Assembly: GCF_022458985.1 (NCBI RefSeq)
Contig: NC_061771.1
Coordinates: 31,759,764-31,823,763 of the forward strand
DNA from: Mugil cephalus
Taxonomy: Eukaryota > Chordata > Actinopteri > Mugiliformes > Mugilidae
Direction of reading: 5' to 3'
Length of the DNA: 64,000 nucleotides
Part shown: positions 14,331-25,973 of the stretch, one piece after another
Position numbering within the stretch: position 1 is the stretch's first letter
Layout: each line of letters starts with the position of its first letter
Made by a program: the position numbers and the translations under genes
Notes under the pieces: generated by a model
Database searches by the model: none
Seen by the model: only the letters and a program-made list of their open reading frames with translations
Told to the model about the DNA's origin: nothing

Positions 14331-15824
14331 AAGATTGTTTTAAAAATTTGAGTAAGAACTGCTTTGTTGCTTTACTGTGATCATGTTCTCGTTATTGATT
14401 AATGACTATTAGTGGCTACAGGTCTCAGATGACAACTGTCAGTCAGTAATTTTGTTATAGTCCAAACAAACAAACAACAAGAACACAACAATCAAAGCAT
14501 CACACATGACTAGGACACAACTACATAAACCTTTACAGCTGTCAGTTGCCCCTGCTTCATCCTGTAATGACTCGGTTCAGATGTTGTTCATCAGTCTGAT
14601 GGCTGAAGGAAAAAAAGTTTGTTTTCCTCAAGGGGGCGTAATTGTGTCACCCTGAGGGCATCAACACAAACGTGAAAGATTGCAATTGTTGAATAAATAA
14701 ATGAGCTTTCCATGACTCTCCTTATGACTCTTGATTCATATTATGCAAGTGGTGCTAACAGATTTATGTGTCCTGTTAAATATAACACGACAAGTAAATC
14801 TGTTAATCAAGGAAAACTCATTATTTATTTATTCAATATGTGCATTTTTGGCCCCTGATCCCTCTGGGATACATCTACAACCAAACACAAACTGAATTCC
14901 CACTCATAACTGACTGTAACGTATTTTTAAGCACCTTAATATTTTTTTGCACTGCCACTTTTGTTTTGTTGTCTTTTATTATTTATGATTCCATGCAGGT
15001 CTGGTAACCTTGCGGTGTGTGTTTGTGTTTGTATGGGTAATGACAATAAGTCTATTCTATTCGATGCTAGATGGTTTTATTTTGCACGAGTGAACTCCGT
15101 GTGTATGATAGACACTGATAATACTTATGTTATATTTTATTTATGTGCAACTAAGCTACTGTGACCAAGTGATTTCCCTTGTGAATCGAGTCTAATTCTA
15201 AGAAAGGTATTGGAAGAGAATAAAGAGAGTGTAATGCAGATAATCAGATCAACACAGAAATACATCATAAATACAGTTTGGAGCTCATGCATGGTCTTCA
15301 TCTCTTTTGAAAGCCAAGACTCAGAAGTTTCTATCACAAAAAGTCAGAATACCACCACCACAGAAGAAGAAAGGGAGGTCCCGCTTCATTCTGGGTTTAT
15401 CTGGTGAAGTGAAGTTCACTAACTGCGTTTCAGATTGGAGTCCATGAGGACATTTTGCAGAGTGTTGAGTTGCAGTTCAGTTAAATTTCCACATGCTGTC
15501 GTATTTCCTGGAACATTGATTTGTTGGATGATGTTTATTTGTTCCACTATGATGTGTGGAAATCAAGTCTTACAAGGTGTAGAATGTGCATCTCAGCATG
15601 GGCCTATTACAATGGACTAAACCACAGAAGAAGAAAACAGAGTTAGTTTTTACGATCAGTGTGGATCAGTAGAACATGAGCTTTATGTCTGCAGATGAAT
15701 GTCACCACTATATTCACGTTATATTAATCTCAGCACACAAATAAAACATGATCTCTAACCTCAGAGTGTGTAGGTTCTGTTTGTGGACTCTTCTTAATGT
15801 CATTCAGCTGCAACCCTTCTGTTC
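14331..15824. other. non-coding stretch downstream of the NLR array
   Basis: I looked on the minus strand for a PRY-SPRY exon or an NLR terminal exon and saw none. Only repeat pieces (14550-14700, 15206) and chance frames. Confidence 0.55.
15206..15266. repeat. interspersed repeat piece, copy 2
   Basis: Partner of 8559-8620; a 33-bp core is identical. Confidence 0.6.
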
Positions 15825-15904
15825 CTCAGGACCAGATGTTTCAGATGGGAGGAGCTAAGACCAGAGAATCACAGCTCATCTTTGATGAACTGCATCGAAC
15901 CAAT
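15825..15904 (-). pseudogene. decayed LRR exon remnant
   Basis: Preceded by the same ctgaataaagaataaaaga acceptor region as the intact LRR exons and reading SCDSLV on the minus strand, but with an internal deletion of about 13 nt at the 'LKSNP' codons and no second repeat. The adjoining intron sequence (15905-16110) is a near copy of 17110-17410, so it is a dead unit of the LRR array. Confidence 0.75.
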
Positions 15905-16135
15905 CTGAATAAAGAATAAAAGATAAAATCTAATCAGACATGTCTGACTGACTTTGTCCTTGTGTTATTGTGGACATTCATCATGTCTTCTACAGACAGT
16001 AATATGTGACAGATGAATGATGATGAAACAGCAGGAAGCTCAGACACTAAACACACCTCAAACACCTGCATCTGAACACATGATCTCATCTGTGTGTGTT
16101 GACCAGGATTAACAGCGTGGAGTTATTTAAATGGT

Positions 16136-16844
16136 TTGTATAACCCCTTTCACATTGGGTGAAAAACCAGGGTCGACCTGTGTCGAGGCAATGAACCGAA
16201 TTTTTATTGGCTCGGCTAGACGCGGCTGCGATGTGCACAGGAATGTCACGTTGACCCGGGTTTTTCTCTCTGGCGCTGGTATATCTGCCTGTTACGACGG
16301 CCTGACAGACTGTATCATTGAAGAAGCTTCAGCTCACAAAAAGGTTTTGGTCTATTCCCATAAAGACTGATCTCTGAAGGGCAGAGATTTTTGTTCATTT
16401 ATTTCAATCAAACAAATCAAATGTGTTGTTACGCGATCGTTAATGGACGCGCATAGGTGAACGGTGACTGTGCGACTGTGTTTATGTACAGCTTGTATAG
16501 GAATAATCCACACTTTTTTAACGATCATGGCAGCGCTCTGCATCCAAGGAAAGGGGGAGATTTGGCGGCAGATATTGGGCTCTGTGCAGGACACAGTGAT
16601 TTATTCTAATATCAGCAGCCTTTTGAAAGATCAGGGTTTGACCGGTCCAATCTTCAGGTCATCAACAAACTGCAACGTTATCTGCAATGTACGTGATGAC
16701 GTATGAGGGAGGAAAAAACAGGCACGCAGCTCTCACAGCGGGAGGTCCAACCCGGGACTTTGGCCGATGTGAAAGCACCAAAGTCGAGTCGACCTGGGTC
16801 TGAAATGCAATGACCTGGGATTTTCGATGTGAAAGCGGTATATT
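16136..16844. mobile_element. non-autonomous TIR DNA transposon (MITE), copy 1
   Basis: The ends are inverted and imperfect: ACCcCTTTCACATtG at the left and its complement in gatgtgaaagcggtatat at the right, with further matching 'ccagggtcgac' motifs inside. About 0.7 kb, no transposase. The superfamily is not settled. Confidence 0.65.
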
Positions 16845-16935
16845 TGTCTTGAATTAATAAAGCTCTATATGAAAATCAGGTCCAGTTGTGGAATAAAGAT
16901 GAAATATCTACAACAGTAAAAGTCAAAGCACTGAC

Positions 16936-17109
16936 CTCAGAGTCTCCAGTCTACAGTCTGGACTCTCCAGAAAATCACACATCTGCTTCACTACGGAATC
17001 CTCCAGCTTGTTGTAACTCAGGTCCAGATGTTTCAGATGGGAGGGGTTGGACTTCAGAGCTGAGACCAGAGAATCACAGCTGATCTCTGACAACCTGCAG
17101 CTCTTCAAA
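16936..17109 (-). CDS. NLR LRR exon 5
   Basis: 174 nt, acceptor ttattcag, donor gtcagtgc. It encodes [20 protein letters not shown] and [20 protein letters not shown]. It is the last intact LRR exon found; its donor needs a further exon that I could not identify in the next 1 kb. Confidence 0.9.
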
Positions 17110-20100
17110 CTGAATAAAGAATAAAAGATAAAATCTAATCAGACATGTCTGACTGACTTTGTCCTTGTGTTATTGTGGATCTCCATCATGTCTTCTACAG
17201 ACAGTAATATGTGACAGTGTGAGGTGTGTGAGCTCCTTCCAGCAGCTGTGGTTCAGAGAGAATGGACTGATACATGGATCACAGCAGGTTTCACTCCAAA
17301 TGAAATGTGACTGAATGATGATGAAACAGCAGGAAGCTCAGACACTAAACACACCTCAAACACCTGCATCTGAACACATGATCTCATCTGTGTGTGTTGA
17401 CCAGGAATGAAGCATCAACATTATTCAGTTATTTAAGTGTTTGTAATTGTCTTCAGTTTGAGGAAAATTTAAGTTATATATGACAATAAATTAGGTTCAG
17501 CTGTGGAATAAAGAAGATTTACAACAGTAAAAGTCAAAGCACTGACCTCAGAGTCTCCAGTCTACAGTCTGGACTCTCCAGGAAACCACACAGCTGCTTC
17601 ACTCCTGAATCCTTCAGCTTGTTGTGACTTAGATCAAGATGTTTCAGATGGGAGGGGTTGGACTTCAGAGCTGAGACCAGAGAATCACAGCTGACCTCTG
17701 ACAAACTGCAGCTCTTCAACCTGAATAAAGAATAAAAGATGTAGATAAACCATGAATAGTCAGATGTGTTCAGGTTTTAAATGCAGCTCAACATTACTGC
17801 ATCAGCTTTGACTTTAACAACTAACAGCGGACATTTTCTACAGTTTCTGCTACAAACAGTCATCTTGACGGCCTGACAGACTGTATCATTGTAGAAGCAT
17901 CAGCTCACAAACAGGTTTTGGTCTACTCCCATAAAGACCGATCCCTGAAGGTCAGAGATTTTTGTTCGTTCGTTTCAATCAAACAAATCAAATGTGTTGT
18001 TACGCGATCATTAATGGAAGCGCATAAGTGAATGGCGACTGTGTTAATGTACAGCTTGTATAAGACTAACCCACACTTTTTTAACGATCATGGCAGCGCT
18101 CTGCATCCATGGAAAGGGGGAGATTTGGCGGCAGATATTGGGCTCTGTGCAGGACACAGTGATTTATTCTAATATCAGCAGCCTTTTGGAAGATCAGGGT
18201 TTGACCGGTCCAATCTTCAGGTCATCAACAAACTGCAACGTTATCTGCAATGTACGTGATGACGTATGAGGGAGGAAAAACAGGCATGCAGCTCTCACAG
18301 CGGGAGGTCCAACCCGGGACTTTTACCGATGTGAAAGCACCAAAGGCAAGTCGACCTGGGTTTGAAATGCAATGACCCGGGATTTTTCGATGTGAAAGCG
18401 GTATATTTGTCTTGAATTGATAAAGCTCTATATGAAAATCAGGTCCAGTTGTGGAATAAAATGAAAGATTTACAACAGTAAAGGTCAAAGAACTGACCTC
18501 AGAGTCTCCAGTCTAGAGTCTGAACTCTCCAGAAAACCACACAGCTGCTTCACTCCTGAATCCTTCAGGTTGTTGATACTCAGGTCCAGATGTTTGAGAT
18601 GAGAGGGGTTGGACTTCAGAGCTGGTCCCAGAGAACCACAGCTGATCTCTGACAACCTGCAGCCAATGAATCTGAATAAAGAATAAAAGATGTAGATAAA
18701 CCATGAATAGTCAGATGTGTTCAGGTTTTTAATGCAGCTCAGCATTACTGTATCAGCTTCATTGACTTTAACAACTAACAGTTTACATTGTCTACAGTTT
18801 CTGCTACACACTCTTTTTCTAGTGTTTCTTCAACATGTTTTCAGAGTGTCTCTGTTCTCCTGCTGCATCAGTTTGTTTTCCTGGTCTGAATCCTTGTAAA
18901 TGCTGTTCTGAAAACTGCTGAGAAAATGTGATCAGAACAGTTTGGAGAAGTTCAGTCTTCCTCTTCTAAACACTGACATTTTAAGCATTTACACATTTTA
19001 AAGCAGTTTTCAGATCACAGTTTAAAACCTGGAAATGAACTAATACACCAGGAGAACAGTGATGAATCTGAAATTCTGAAAACACGTTGAAGATATAAAA
19101 TAATACTTAGAGAGACTTAATATTTTATAGACCTTTTAAAACATTGTCCAAGCTTTCAAGCTATCTCTATCCTATATAGATTTACATCTTTATGGATGAA
19201 AGTTCTGGATGAACATAAATGAGGTTAAGTTGGTCAGTAAACATATCAGATCTACAATAGTAACAGACAGTGGACTCACTCCAGAGTCTCCAGTCTACAG
19301 TCTGGATTCTCCAGAAAACCACACAGCTGCTTCACTCCTGAATCCTGCAGGTTGTTATGAATCAGGTCCAGATGTTTGAGATGGGAGGGGTTGGACTTCA
19401 GAGCTGAGACCAGAGAATCACAGCTGATCTCTGACAAACTGCAACCATTCAATCTGAATAAGAATTAAAGGTTTGGGTGAAATGCTTTGTTGAATTGAGT
19501 CAGTCTCACTTTCTCCTTCTGTATCACACACTTGGAAATACTGAACATTTATGAAGTAAAGAACTTTTGACACATCAGTCAATGATTTAAATTTGATAAA
19601 TAAAGAAAACCTACAACAGCTATGGACAGTGAACTGACCTCAGAGTCTCCAGTCTACAGTTTGGACTCTCCAGTCCAGCAGACATCATCTTCACTCCTGA
19701 CTCCTTAAGCTCATTATTACTCAGGTCCAGCTCTGTCAGATAGGAAGGGTTGTACTTCAGAGCTGAGGCCACAACTTCACAATCAGCTTCTGAGAGTCTA
19801 CATCCAGCAAGTCTGTGATTAGAAAACATATAAAATCTGTATTAAAATCAGTCAGTTTGAAGCTCATTTCATCTTCAAGACCTGGATGAGGGGGGTTGGT
19901 GAACCCCTGTGGAATGAATTACATGAAACTGTGAGCCAGGCTTTCTTGTCCAACATTATTGTCTGACCTCACAGCTTCTGGAAGAATGGTCAAAAATTGC
20001 CATAAACATACTCCCAAAGCTGTGCAAAGCCTTCCCAGAAGAGCTGATGTTGTCATAGCTGCAAAGGGTGGTGACATCATAATAAACCCTATGGATTAAG

Positions 20101-23100
20101 AAGGGGATGTCACTCAAGTTCATATGCCTGTTAAAACAGATGAGTGACTTTGACTTTAGACTATAGACTTTTGGCTATATAGTATAAACCACATGCTGAA
20201 GCATCCTTGAGCAAGACACTGAACCCAGAGTTGTGTGAATGTGCCAATAGGGCCCCCAAGGGCTTAACAAGAGCAGTGAAAATTACATTTCAATGGAATT
20301 TTCATCAACTTCAAAGCAAAGTTCACAACCAAATTAAAAAATCTAAGAATAGTGGAAATAATTTAATCCAGTTTATACAGTGATGGGACTTCAGGGCGTG
20401 CAATGCCTTCTCTGCTGGCCTAAACTTAATTATATTTTTCATGAATACCTATTAAATAATTCCAAATATTCCTTTCACTTACTTTCATAGCCTTTTCCCT
20501 GGCTGCACTTCTTCCAAATGTGTTTTTTCATATAAAAGCTCCTAACTAGTAACATTTCAGCCATGATTTGTTGGTATGGTCAAAGAAATCTGCCTGGAGT
20601 CCTACAGAATCAGTTCTACAGGCCCTGTTGCATGAAACAAGTGTTGATCACTTATTGATAAGTTGACCACTTAACTATGCCTACTAGCAGGCATAGCTAA
20701 CATCAGCATATTCACATCCTTTGATTGGATAGTCAGAGAGTGAGCTAGCCAGCGTTGGTAAACTGTATCTGTTGTGAGCTGGACAAACAAAAATATAGTT
20801 GTGTTGATTGTGTAGATTGTGTGGCGCGCCTGTATGTTGTTTCTATAGTGGCATCATAATGGTCGTATTAAGAGGTTTTTTGAATAAAGCTGGAGGGCAC
20901 TGAAGGCAGAGGTGGGAAATATACGGCTCGCAATTTTGCTTATACCTGAAAAACTACTAATCTTCACTGACTCATATATCAATCATCACATCTGGACTCA
21001 CCGAGCCTTTCTGCAGTTCCTCACAGCTGGGATCAGTCTCTGTCGTCCCTCCAATGATGTGTTGAACTTGTTCAGGTCCAACTCATCCAGAACCTCCTCT
21101 GACATCTGCAGCATGTAGGCCAGAGCTGAGCATTGGATCTCAGAGAGTTTCTTCTCTGATCTGTTCTCTGACTTCAGGAACTCTTGGATCTCCTGATGAA
21201 CTGAGAGGTCGTTCATCTCCATCAGACAGTGGAAGATGTTGATGCTTCTGTCAGGAGAGATAAAATCAGTTTTCATCTTCCTCAGCTTGTTGATGGTTCT
21301 CTGGATGATTTGTGGACTGTTCTCTGTCTGACCCAGCAGACCTCCTAAGAGTCCCTGGTTGGACTCCAGAGAGAGGCCATGAAGGAAGCGAACAAACAGG
21401 TCCAGGTGACCATTTTTACTCAGCAGGGATTTCTTCATGGCTCCATACAGGAATTTATTGAGAAATAGTTTACTGTTGTCATAATTTTCAACATCACCGT
21501 AACAACACTCATCCCATCCTGTCCAAAGGAAGTCGTCCAGCACCTCTTTCTCTTTCTTCTTGTTCATGTAACAGTGGAACATGTAGACTGCAGCCAGAAA
21601 CTCCTGAAGACTCAGATGAACAAAGCAGTAGACTGATTTCTGGAAGATCACACTCTCTCTTTTGAAGATCTCTGTACACACTCCTGAGTACACTGAGGCC
21701 TCTACTACATCCAGACCACAGCGCTCCAGGTCTTCTTGGTAGAACATGATGTTTCCTTCCTCCAGATGTTCAAACGCCAGCCTCCCCAGCTTCAGAAGAA
21801 CTTTCCTGTCAGCCTCCATCAGCTCCTGTGGACTCGTCTCATGTCCGTCATGGTACTTGTTCTTCTTCCTCTTTGTCTGAACCATCACAAAGTGTGAGTA
21901 CATGTCAGTCAGGGTCTTGGGCAGCTCTCCTCTCTGCTCTGTAGTCAACATGTGCTCCAGAACTGTAGCAGTGATCCAGCAGAAGACTGGGACTGCACAC
22001 AGGATGTGGAGGCTCCTGGAGGTCTTGATGTGGGAGATGATTCTGCTGGACAGCTCTTCATCACCGAACCTCTTCCTGAAGTACTCCTCCTTCTGGGCGT
22101 CAGTGAAGCCTCGTACTTCTGTTACCCTGTCAACACATGTAGGAGGGATCTGATTGGCTGCTGCAGGTCTGGAAGTGATCCAGACCAGAGCCGAGGGAAG
22201 CAGGTTCCCCTTGATGAGGTTTGTCAGCAGCACGTTGACTGATGCCTTCTGTGTGACATCAGACACAACCTTCCTGTTGTTGAAGTCCAGTGAAAGTCTG
22301 CTTTCATCCAGGCCGTCAAAGATGAACAAAGGTTTACAGACAGCCAGCTGCTCTGCTGTGACCTTCTGTAACGTTGGATGGAAAACATGGAGCAGCCTGA
22401 GAAGACTGTACTGCTCATCTTTGATCAAGTTCAGCTCCCTGAACGAAAGCACAATCACCACACTGACATCTTGGTTTTCCAAACCCTCTGCCCAGTCCAG
22501 AGTGAACTTCTGCACTGAGAAGGTTTTTCCAACGCCAGCGACACCGTTAGTCAGAGCCACTCTGATGTGTCTCTGTTGGTCAGGTAAGGCTTTAAAGATG
22601 TCGTGGCACCTGATTGGAGTGTCATGGAGGGCCTTCATCTTGGAAGCTGTCTCAAGCTGCTTCACCTCATGTTGGGTATTAACCTCTTCACTCTGTCCCT
22701 CTGTGATGTAGAGCTCAGTGTAGATCCTGTTGAGGAGGGTTCCTCTTCCTGTTACATCAGTTCCTTCAATCACATGTTCACATCTCCTCCTCAGACTGAT
22801 CTTATGTTCATCTAAAACCTCTTGCAGACCAACATCAGCTGGAAAAAAATAACAAATTAGAGAAAAAAACAATTCAGTCATCCCTGTAGAAATTACAAAG
22901 AATAAATAACAGACTTTTAAATGAGTTGTGAAGAGTCATTTCTTCTCATGAAACATACTTCATTTCCCACTGGATTAAAGACAGATCCACCAGTACAATT
23001 ATGCACAATATGTTCATCTTTTGTTTTTAACAGCACCAACTGTGAAATACTGATAATCACATGATGAACACATTGCATTTTCCTCTGGTACAATAAAAGC

Positions 23101-24135
23101 CTGGTTCATTTATAATGATATTTATAATAATATCTATTATGATCTTAAAAGTTATAAACTTTTTCAACAATTTCATATACTGTAGGTGTCAGATGTCCAA
23201 CTAATCTATGTTCACCTAAAAAAGGAACAAATATGAGAAAATAAATAATCCAGTCACTGATGTTGGAAATCACCATCATCATCAAAAAAAAAGAAAGAAA
23301 GAAAAATGACTTTTAAATGTTTTGTAAACAGTTGCTACTTCTCATAACAGCCCAGCTTCAATTAAATCAATTGGTTTTCAGAAAAGACTCCATCAGCAGA
23401 CAGATGTACAGTCTTACTTGTTCTGGATCTTTGTCCACACTGGGGACAGGAGGAGTCTCCCGATGAAGACGACTGGTCCCAGTATGAGGTGATGCACTGT
23501 CTACAGAGCCAGTGTCCACAGCTGGTAGAGACTGGATCCTTCAGGACGTCCTGACACAAAGCACAGCAGGACAGCGGCTCCTCCGCAGAAACATGACTCC
23601 TCTTCTTCTCTCTGTCAACACATTTCTCGATCATTAAAATATTTTGTTGGTGAGAAACATCAACATTTGGAGACACTATCCAGAAGCTCAGATGCTCTAA
23701 AAGGAAAAGAGTGGCTACTTCTCCATTTGAATTCACTTTCTTTGATTTCAACTCTCCAGCTTTCATCAAAACCAGTGAACTGCTTTTCTAGATAAATATA
23801 GTTGGGTGTCATCTACATAGCAGTGGAAATCTAAGGGAAGTGTGTATCGGTCCTTGCATAGAACCTTGTAGAACTCCATAATCTATCTATCTATCTATCT
23901 ATCTGTGTGTCTGTCTGTCGAGTAAAACATTTATACCTTGACTATAACCCTTTTAGAAGAACACATCTGCTTTATCCTAAATTCTTCCATCAGGTCAGTT
24001 TACAGCAGAAACAGTTTCTTACTTTGTGTCTGAGGGTCCAGGTTCTTCACTGAAGTTTGGATTATCATCTTTAGACCTGTCACTCTTCATAGATGGACAT
24101 GTGTCCCCCTCTTCCTCCATCTCCTGGACTTCCAT
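16936..24135 (-). CDS. NLRC3-like fish NLR gene (RING, FISNA-NACHT, LRR exons); 3' end not found
   Basis: Fish-specific NLR-C family member, a cytosolic sensor of the innate immune system. Exons join in phase: N-terminal (24023-24135), RING (23418-23611), FISNA-NACHT (21002-22838), then LRR exons of exactly 174 nt at 19639-19812, 19280-19453, 18498-18671, 17547-17720 and 16936-17109. The product so far is about 1004 residues: acidic N-terminus, RING about 50-100, FISNA from about 104, Walker A GVAGVGKT about 201-208, Walker [10 protein letters not shown] about 274-282, LRRs from about 715. A terminal exon or PRY-SPRY (B30.2) exon was not seen downstream, so the C-terminus is missing, diverged, or outside the exons I can read. 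All exons found are open, so an active gene is plausible. A true nlrc3 orthologue is unlikely; these families are large in fish. Confidence 0.88.
17547..17720 (-). CDS. NLR LRR exon 4
   Basis: 174 nt, acceptor ttattcag, donor gtcagtgc. It encodes [20 protein letters not shown] and [20 protein letters not shown]. Nearly identical to LRR exon 5 outside the second repeat. Confidence 0.92.
17862..18403. mobile_element. same MITE, copy 2, lacking its left end
   Basis: Matches copy 1 from 'gacggcctgacagactgtat' to the right TIR and beyond into the flank (aataaagctctatatgaaaa). The shared flank shows that it was copied by duplication of host sequence with an LRR exon rather than by transposition. 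Confidence 0.7.
18498..18671 (-). CDS. NLR LRR exon 3
   Basis: 174 nt, acceptor ttattcag, donor gtcagttc. It encodes [20 protein letters not shown] and [22 protein letters not shown] copy lies about 93 nt after the donor, as it does after LRR exon 5. Confidence 0.92.
19280..19453 (-). CDS. NLR LRR exon 2
   Basis: 174 nt, acceptor ttattcag, donor gtgagtcc, which differs from the gtcag donors of the other units. It encodes the [19 protein letters not shown] and [14 protein letters not shown] type repeats. Confidence 0.9.
19639..19812 (-). CDS. NLR LRR exon 1
   Basis: 174 nt, acceptor aatcacag, donor gtcagttc. It encodes two leucine-rich repeats ([40 protein letters not shown]). It is the most diverged of the five and joins the NACHT exon in phase (CG|A). 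Confidence 0.92.
19813..21001. other. NLR intron between NACHT and LRR exon 1
   Basis: No coding sequence recognised. It holds interspersed repeat material, including 20836-20932 (a match to 285-350) and, near 20620-20700, wording similar to Harbinger MITE ends (gttgcatgaaacaag). Confidence 0.5.
21002..22838 (-). CDS. NLR exon: FISNA plus NACHT ATPase domain
   Basis: 1837 nt, acceptor tttttccag, donor gtgagtcc, a single uninterrupted frame. The FISNA module opens with [25 protein letters not shown] follows with Walker A GVAGVGKT, Walker [12 protein letters not shown], and the downstream winged-helix stretch ([20 protein letters not shown]). The length is normal for this exon type in teleosts. 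Confidence 0.95.
23418..23611 (-). CDS. NLR exon: RING finger
   Basis: 194 nt, acceptor ttgacag, donor gtaaga, in phase with both neighbours. It encodes [20 protein letters not shown], then [16 protein letters not shown] and [13 protein letters not shown]: a C3HC4 RING finger with all ligands present. RING exons of this wording are shared between fish NLR-C genes and finTRIMs, so the combined protein may have ubiquitin ligase activity (family inference). Confidence 0.85.
23880..23904. repeat. (atct)n microsatellite in the NLR intron
   Basis: About six units, then tgtctgtctgtc. Confidence 0.9.
24023..24135 (-). CDS. NLR exon: acidic N-terminal segment
   Basis: 113 nt ending in phase 2 before donor gtaaga. 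It encodes [20 protein letters not shown] and then [18 protein letters not shown], wording typical of the first coding exons of fish NLRC3-like genes. A ctctcag acceptor lies 4 nt before the ATG, so an upstream 5' exon is possible and the start is not certain. Confidence 0.75.
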
Positions 24136-24599
24136 CAGTCTGAGAGGTAAACCAGTGACACTTAATGAGTTTATATTAGCCTCACTTGAATTTAACTGTA
24201 CAAATAGCTAGGAGCGTCCTACTATATAATTAGTGCATGGGTGATTATCTTTCAGCTGGTATTCAACAAGTTATTTAAGTCCAACTGATGCAATGAGTAG
24301 CTTCTCATTTCTTAAACAACCATGTGGGAAGAAACATCCCGTGGTGGTGGAAAATATGTTGGAAGTTTAAAAAACCCTGATTGATGGCGATTGGTGACTT
24401 AAATGTTTGGTGAAATCAGATGGAAGAAAAACAGCAGTAGAACTCAGGGCTATGTTTAATAGTGAAAGGAAGAGCATTTCCGTAATTAAAATGTGAAGGG
24501 GCTGGGACTGGACAGCTGTGTAGCCTTAAGAAAACCACTAATCCAGTGAAGACAATCAGGAAAAAAGGTTTCAGTTTGTTAGGGAGCATAGATACTGGA

Positions 24600-24885
24600 C
24601 TCTGAAGCATGGCATGGAGCTCAAATAGCGAAAGAGTGGTTCGCGGAGCATTGGACATTGCTTTCACACATAGATTGGCCACCACAGTGTCCAGACCTGA
24701 ACCCCATTGAGAATCTGTGGGATGTGTTGGAGAAGGCTTTATTCAGTGGTCAGAATCTCCCATTATCAATACAAGACCATGAAAAAAAAATGATGCAACA
24801 CTGGGTCGAAATTCTTATCGAAACAATGTCACAGAGAATGCTACTAAAATCAAACCTAAAGGAGTTTGGCCATTAACAGAGGATT
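24600..24885 (+). mobile_element. Tc1/mariner transposase 3' fragment
   Basis: Encodes IDWPPQCPDLNPIENLWDVL, containing the Tc1 signature DLNPIENLW near the last catalytic acidic residue, then the usual C-terminal tail to a stop at 24874-24876. The rest of the transposase and both TIRs are absent. Confidence 0.85.
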
Positions 24886-24891
24886 CACTCT

Positions 24892-25384
24892 GATTGAAAA
24901 AAAGATGTGACACACACTCACTACACAGTTTAACGAAAGCAGCCAGAACCGAAAGTGATCAAGCACAAGTTTGTGTGAATGTGTGAATCAAATTGTTGAG
25001 TTCTGCCTTGTCTTCCCTTCGCAGTCTACACACAACGAAGAAGAAGAAGAAGAAGAAGAAGAAGAATATTAATCTCACCTTGCTTTAGCCGTGAGTTTTC
25101 TTCCTTTCGCTCGGTGACTCCATGGCATTAAACTAACTCAATGAACATGTTTTCTTTTAGATGCTCCTCCCCTCTCATTTCCTGGATTTTAGGGGTGTGT
25201 GTGTGTGTTCGTTCTCTTTTCCCATGACGTTACAGAGAGAGTTTTGCAATAAGCTGAAAGACATTTTCTTTTTTTGGATGCTCTTATCTTGAGCAACAGG
25301 GACAATGATGGAGTTTTTCCTAAGACGAGGGACCCTGCAGGGCTGGAGGGTTAGGGTTAGGTTTAACTTACCCTAAGGGCTGTA
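24892..25384. repeat. local direct repeat, copy 1
   Basis: About 493 bp, matched at high identity by 27674-28077. It contains a (GAA)n stretch, and 'gggttagggttagg', which resembles two telomere units. No open frame of interest. Confidence 0.85.
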
Positions 25385-25689
25385 GATAAGTTTGGAGATG
25401 CCAGTCTATGAGGGGCATTTTTTCTTGATCAGAGAGGGTATTAAAATCATCTGTTTATGTTTAATTTTTGAAAATAACTTGGTTCTAAATTCTTTGTATG
25501 TGTTAAATTTAAATAGGAAAAGTTCTGTTTCATTCTCCTGAACCTACACACACCTTATGCTAGATGACAGCACACCACCCCCATGTAAAATGCGTTCCCG
25601 CCGTAACGCTCTTCTCTTGATTTGGGCTCCAATCTCAATCAGGTCTTCAATGAAAGGACACGTGATTCTGTCCCGAACAGCTGATTGGC

Positions 25690-25888
25690 CGGTGGGTGGA
25701 GTCTTTTATCAGATTCAAATCAATCCTTAAAGTTACTCTGACCCGAAGCAGGTTTGCTGTTCAGAGTGAGTTACCATGTTAACGCACCTCGATAAGAATG
25801 AATCCAGCTTCGTGACACCGGAAACCCAGGAATAACCCTGAAGTCACCTCGCTGAGCCCGTTATCCTGCTTCGTCATACAGGCCCAGA
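25690..25888. mobile_element. Harbinger-type MITE end
   Basis: Right end ttatcctgcttcgtcataca|ggcc, whose complement is the usual fish Harbinger MITE start (GGCCTGT..GACGAAGCAGGAT). Inner matches include 'ccagcttcgtgacacc'. A related copy is at about 32935-33160. Confidence 0.55.
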
Positions 25889-25973
25889 GGTGAAGGGAGG
25901 TTACTGTATGACTGTAAAGCAGTCATACAAAAAGGAATAAACATGAACTCAAAGCCGTGCCCCTTCGATAGCG

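Noticed and set aside
22154-22711. 185-codon plus-strand frame
   Set aside because: Antisense shadow of the NACHT exon.
25345-25372. Interstitial telomere repeat
   Set aside because: Only two ttaggg units; too few to call a telomere relic.
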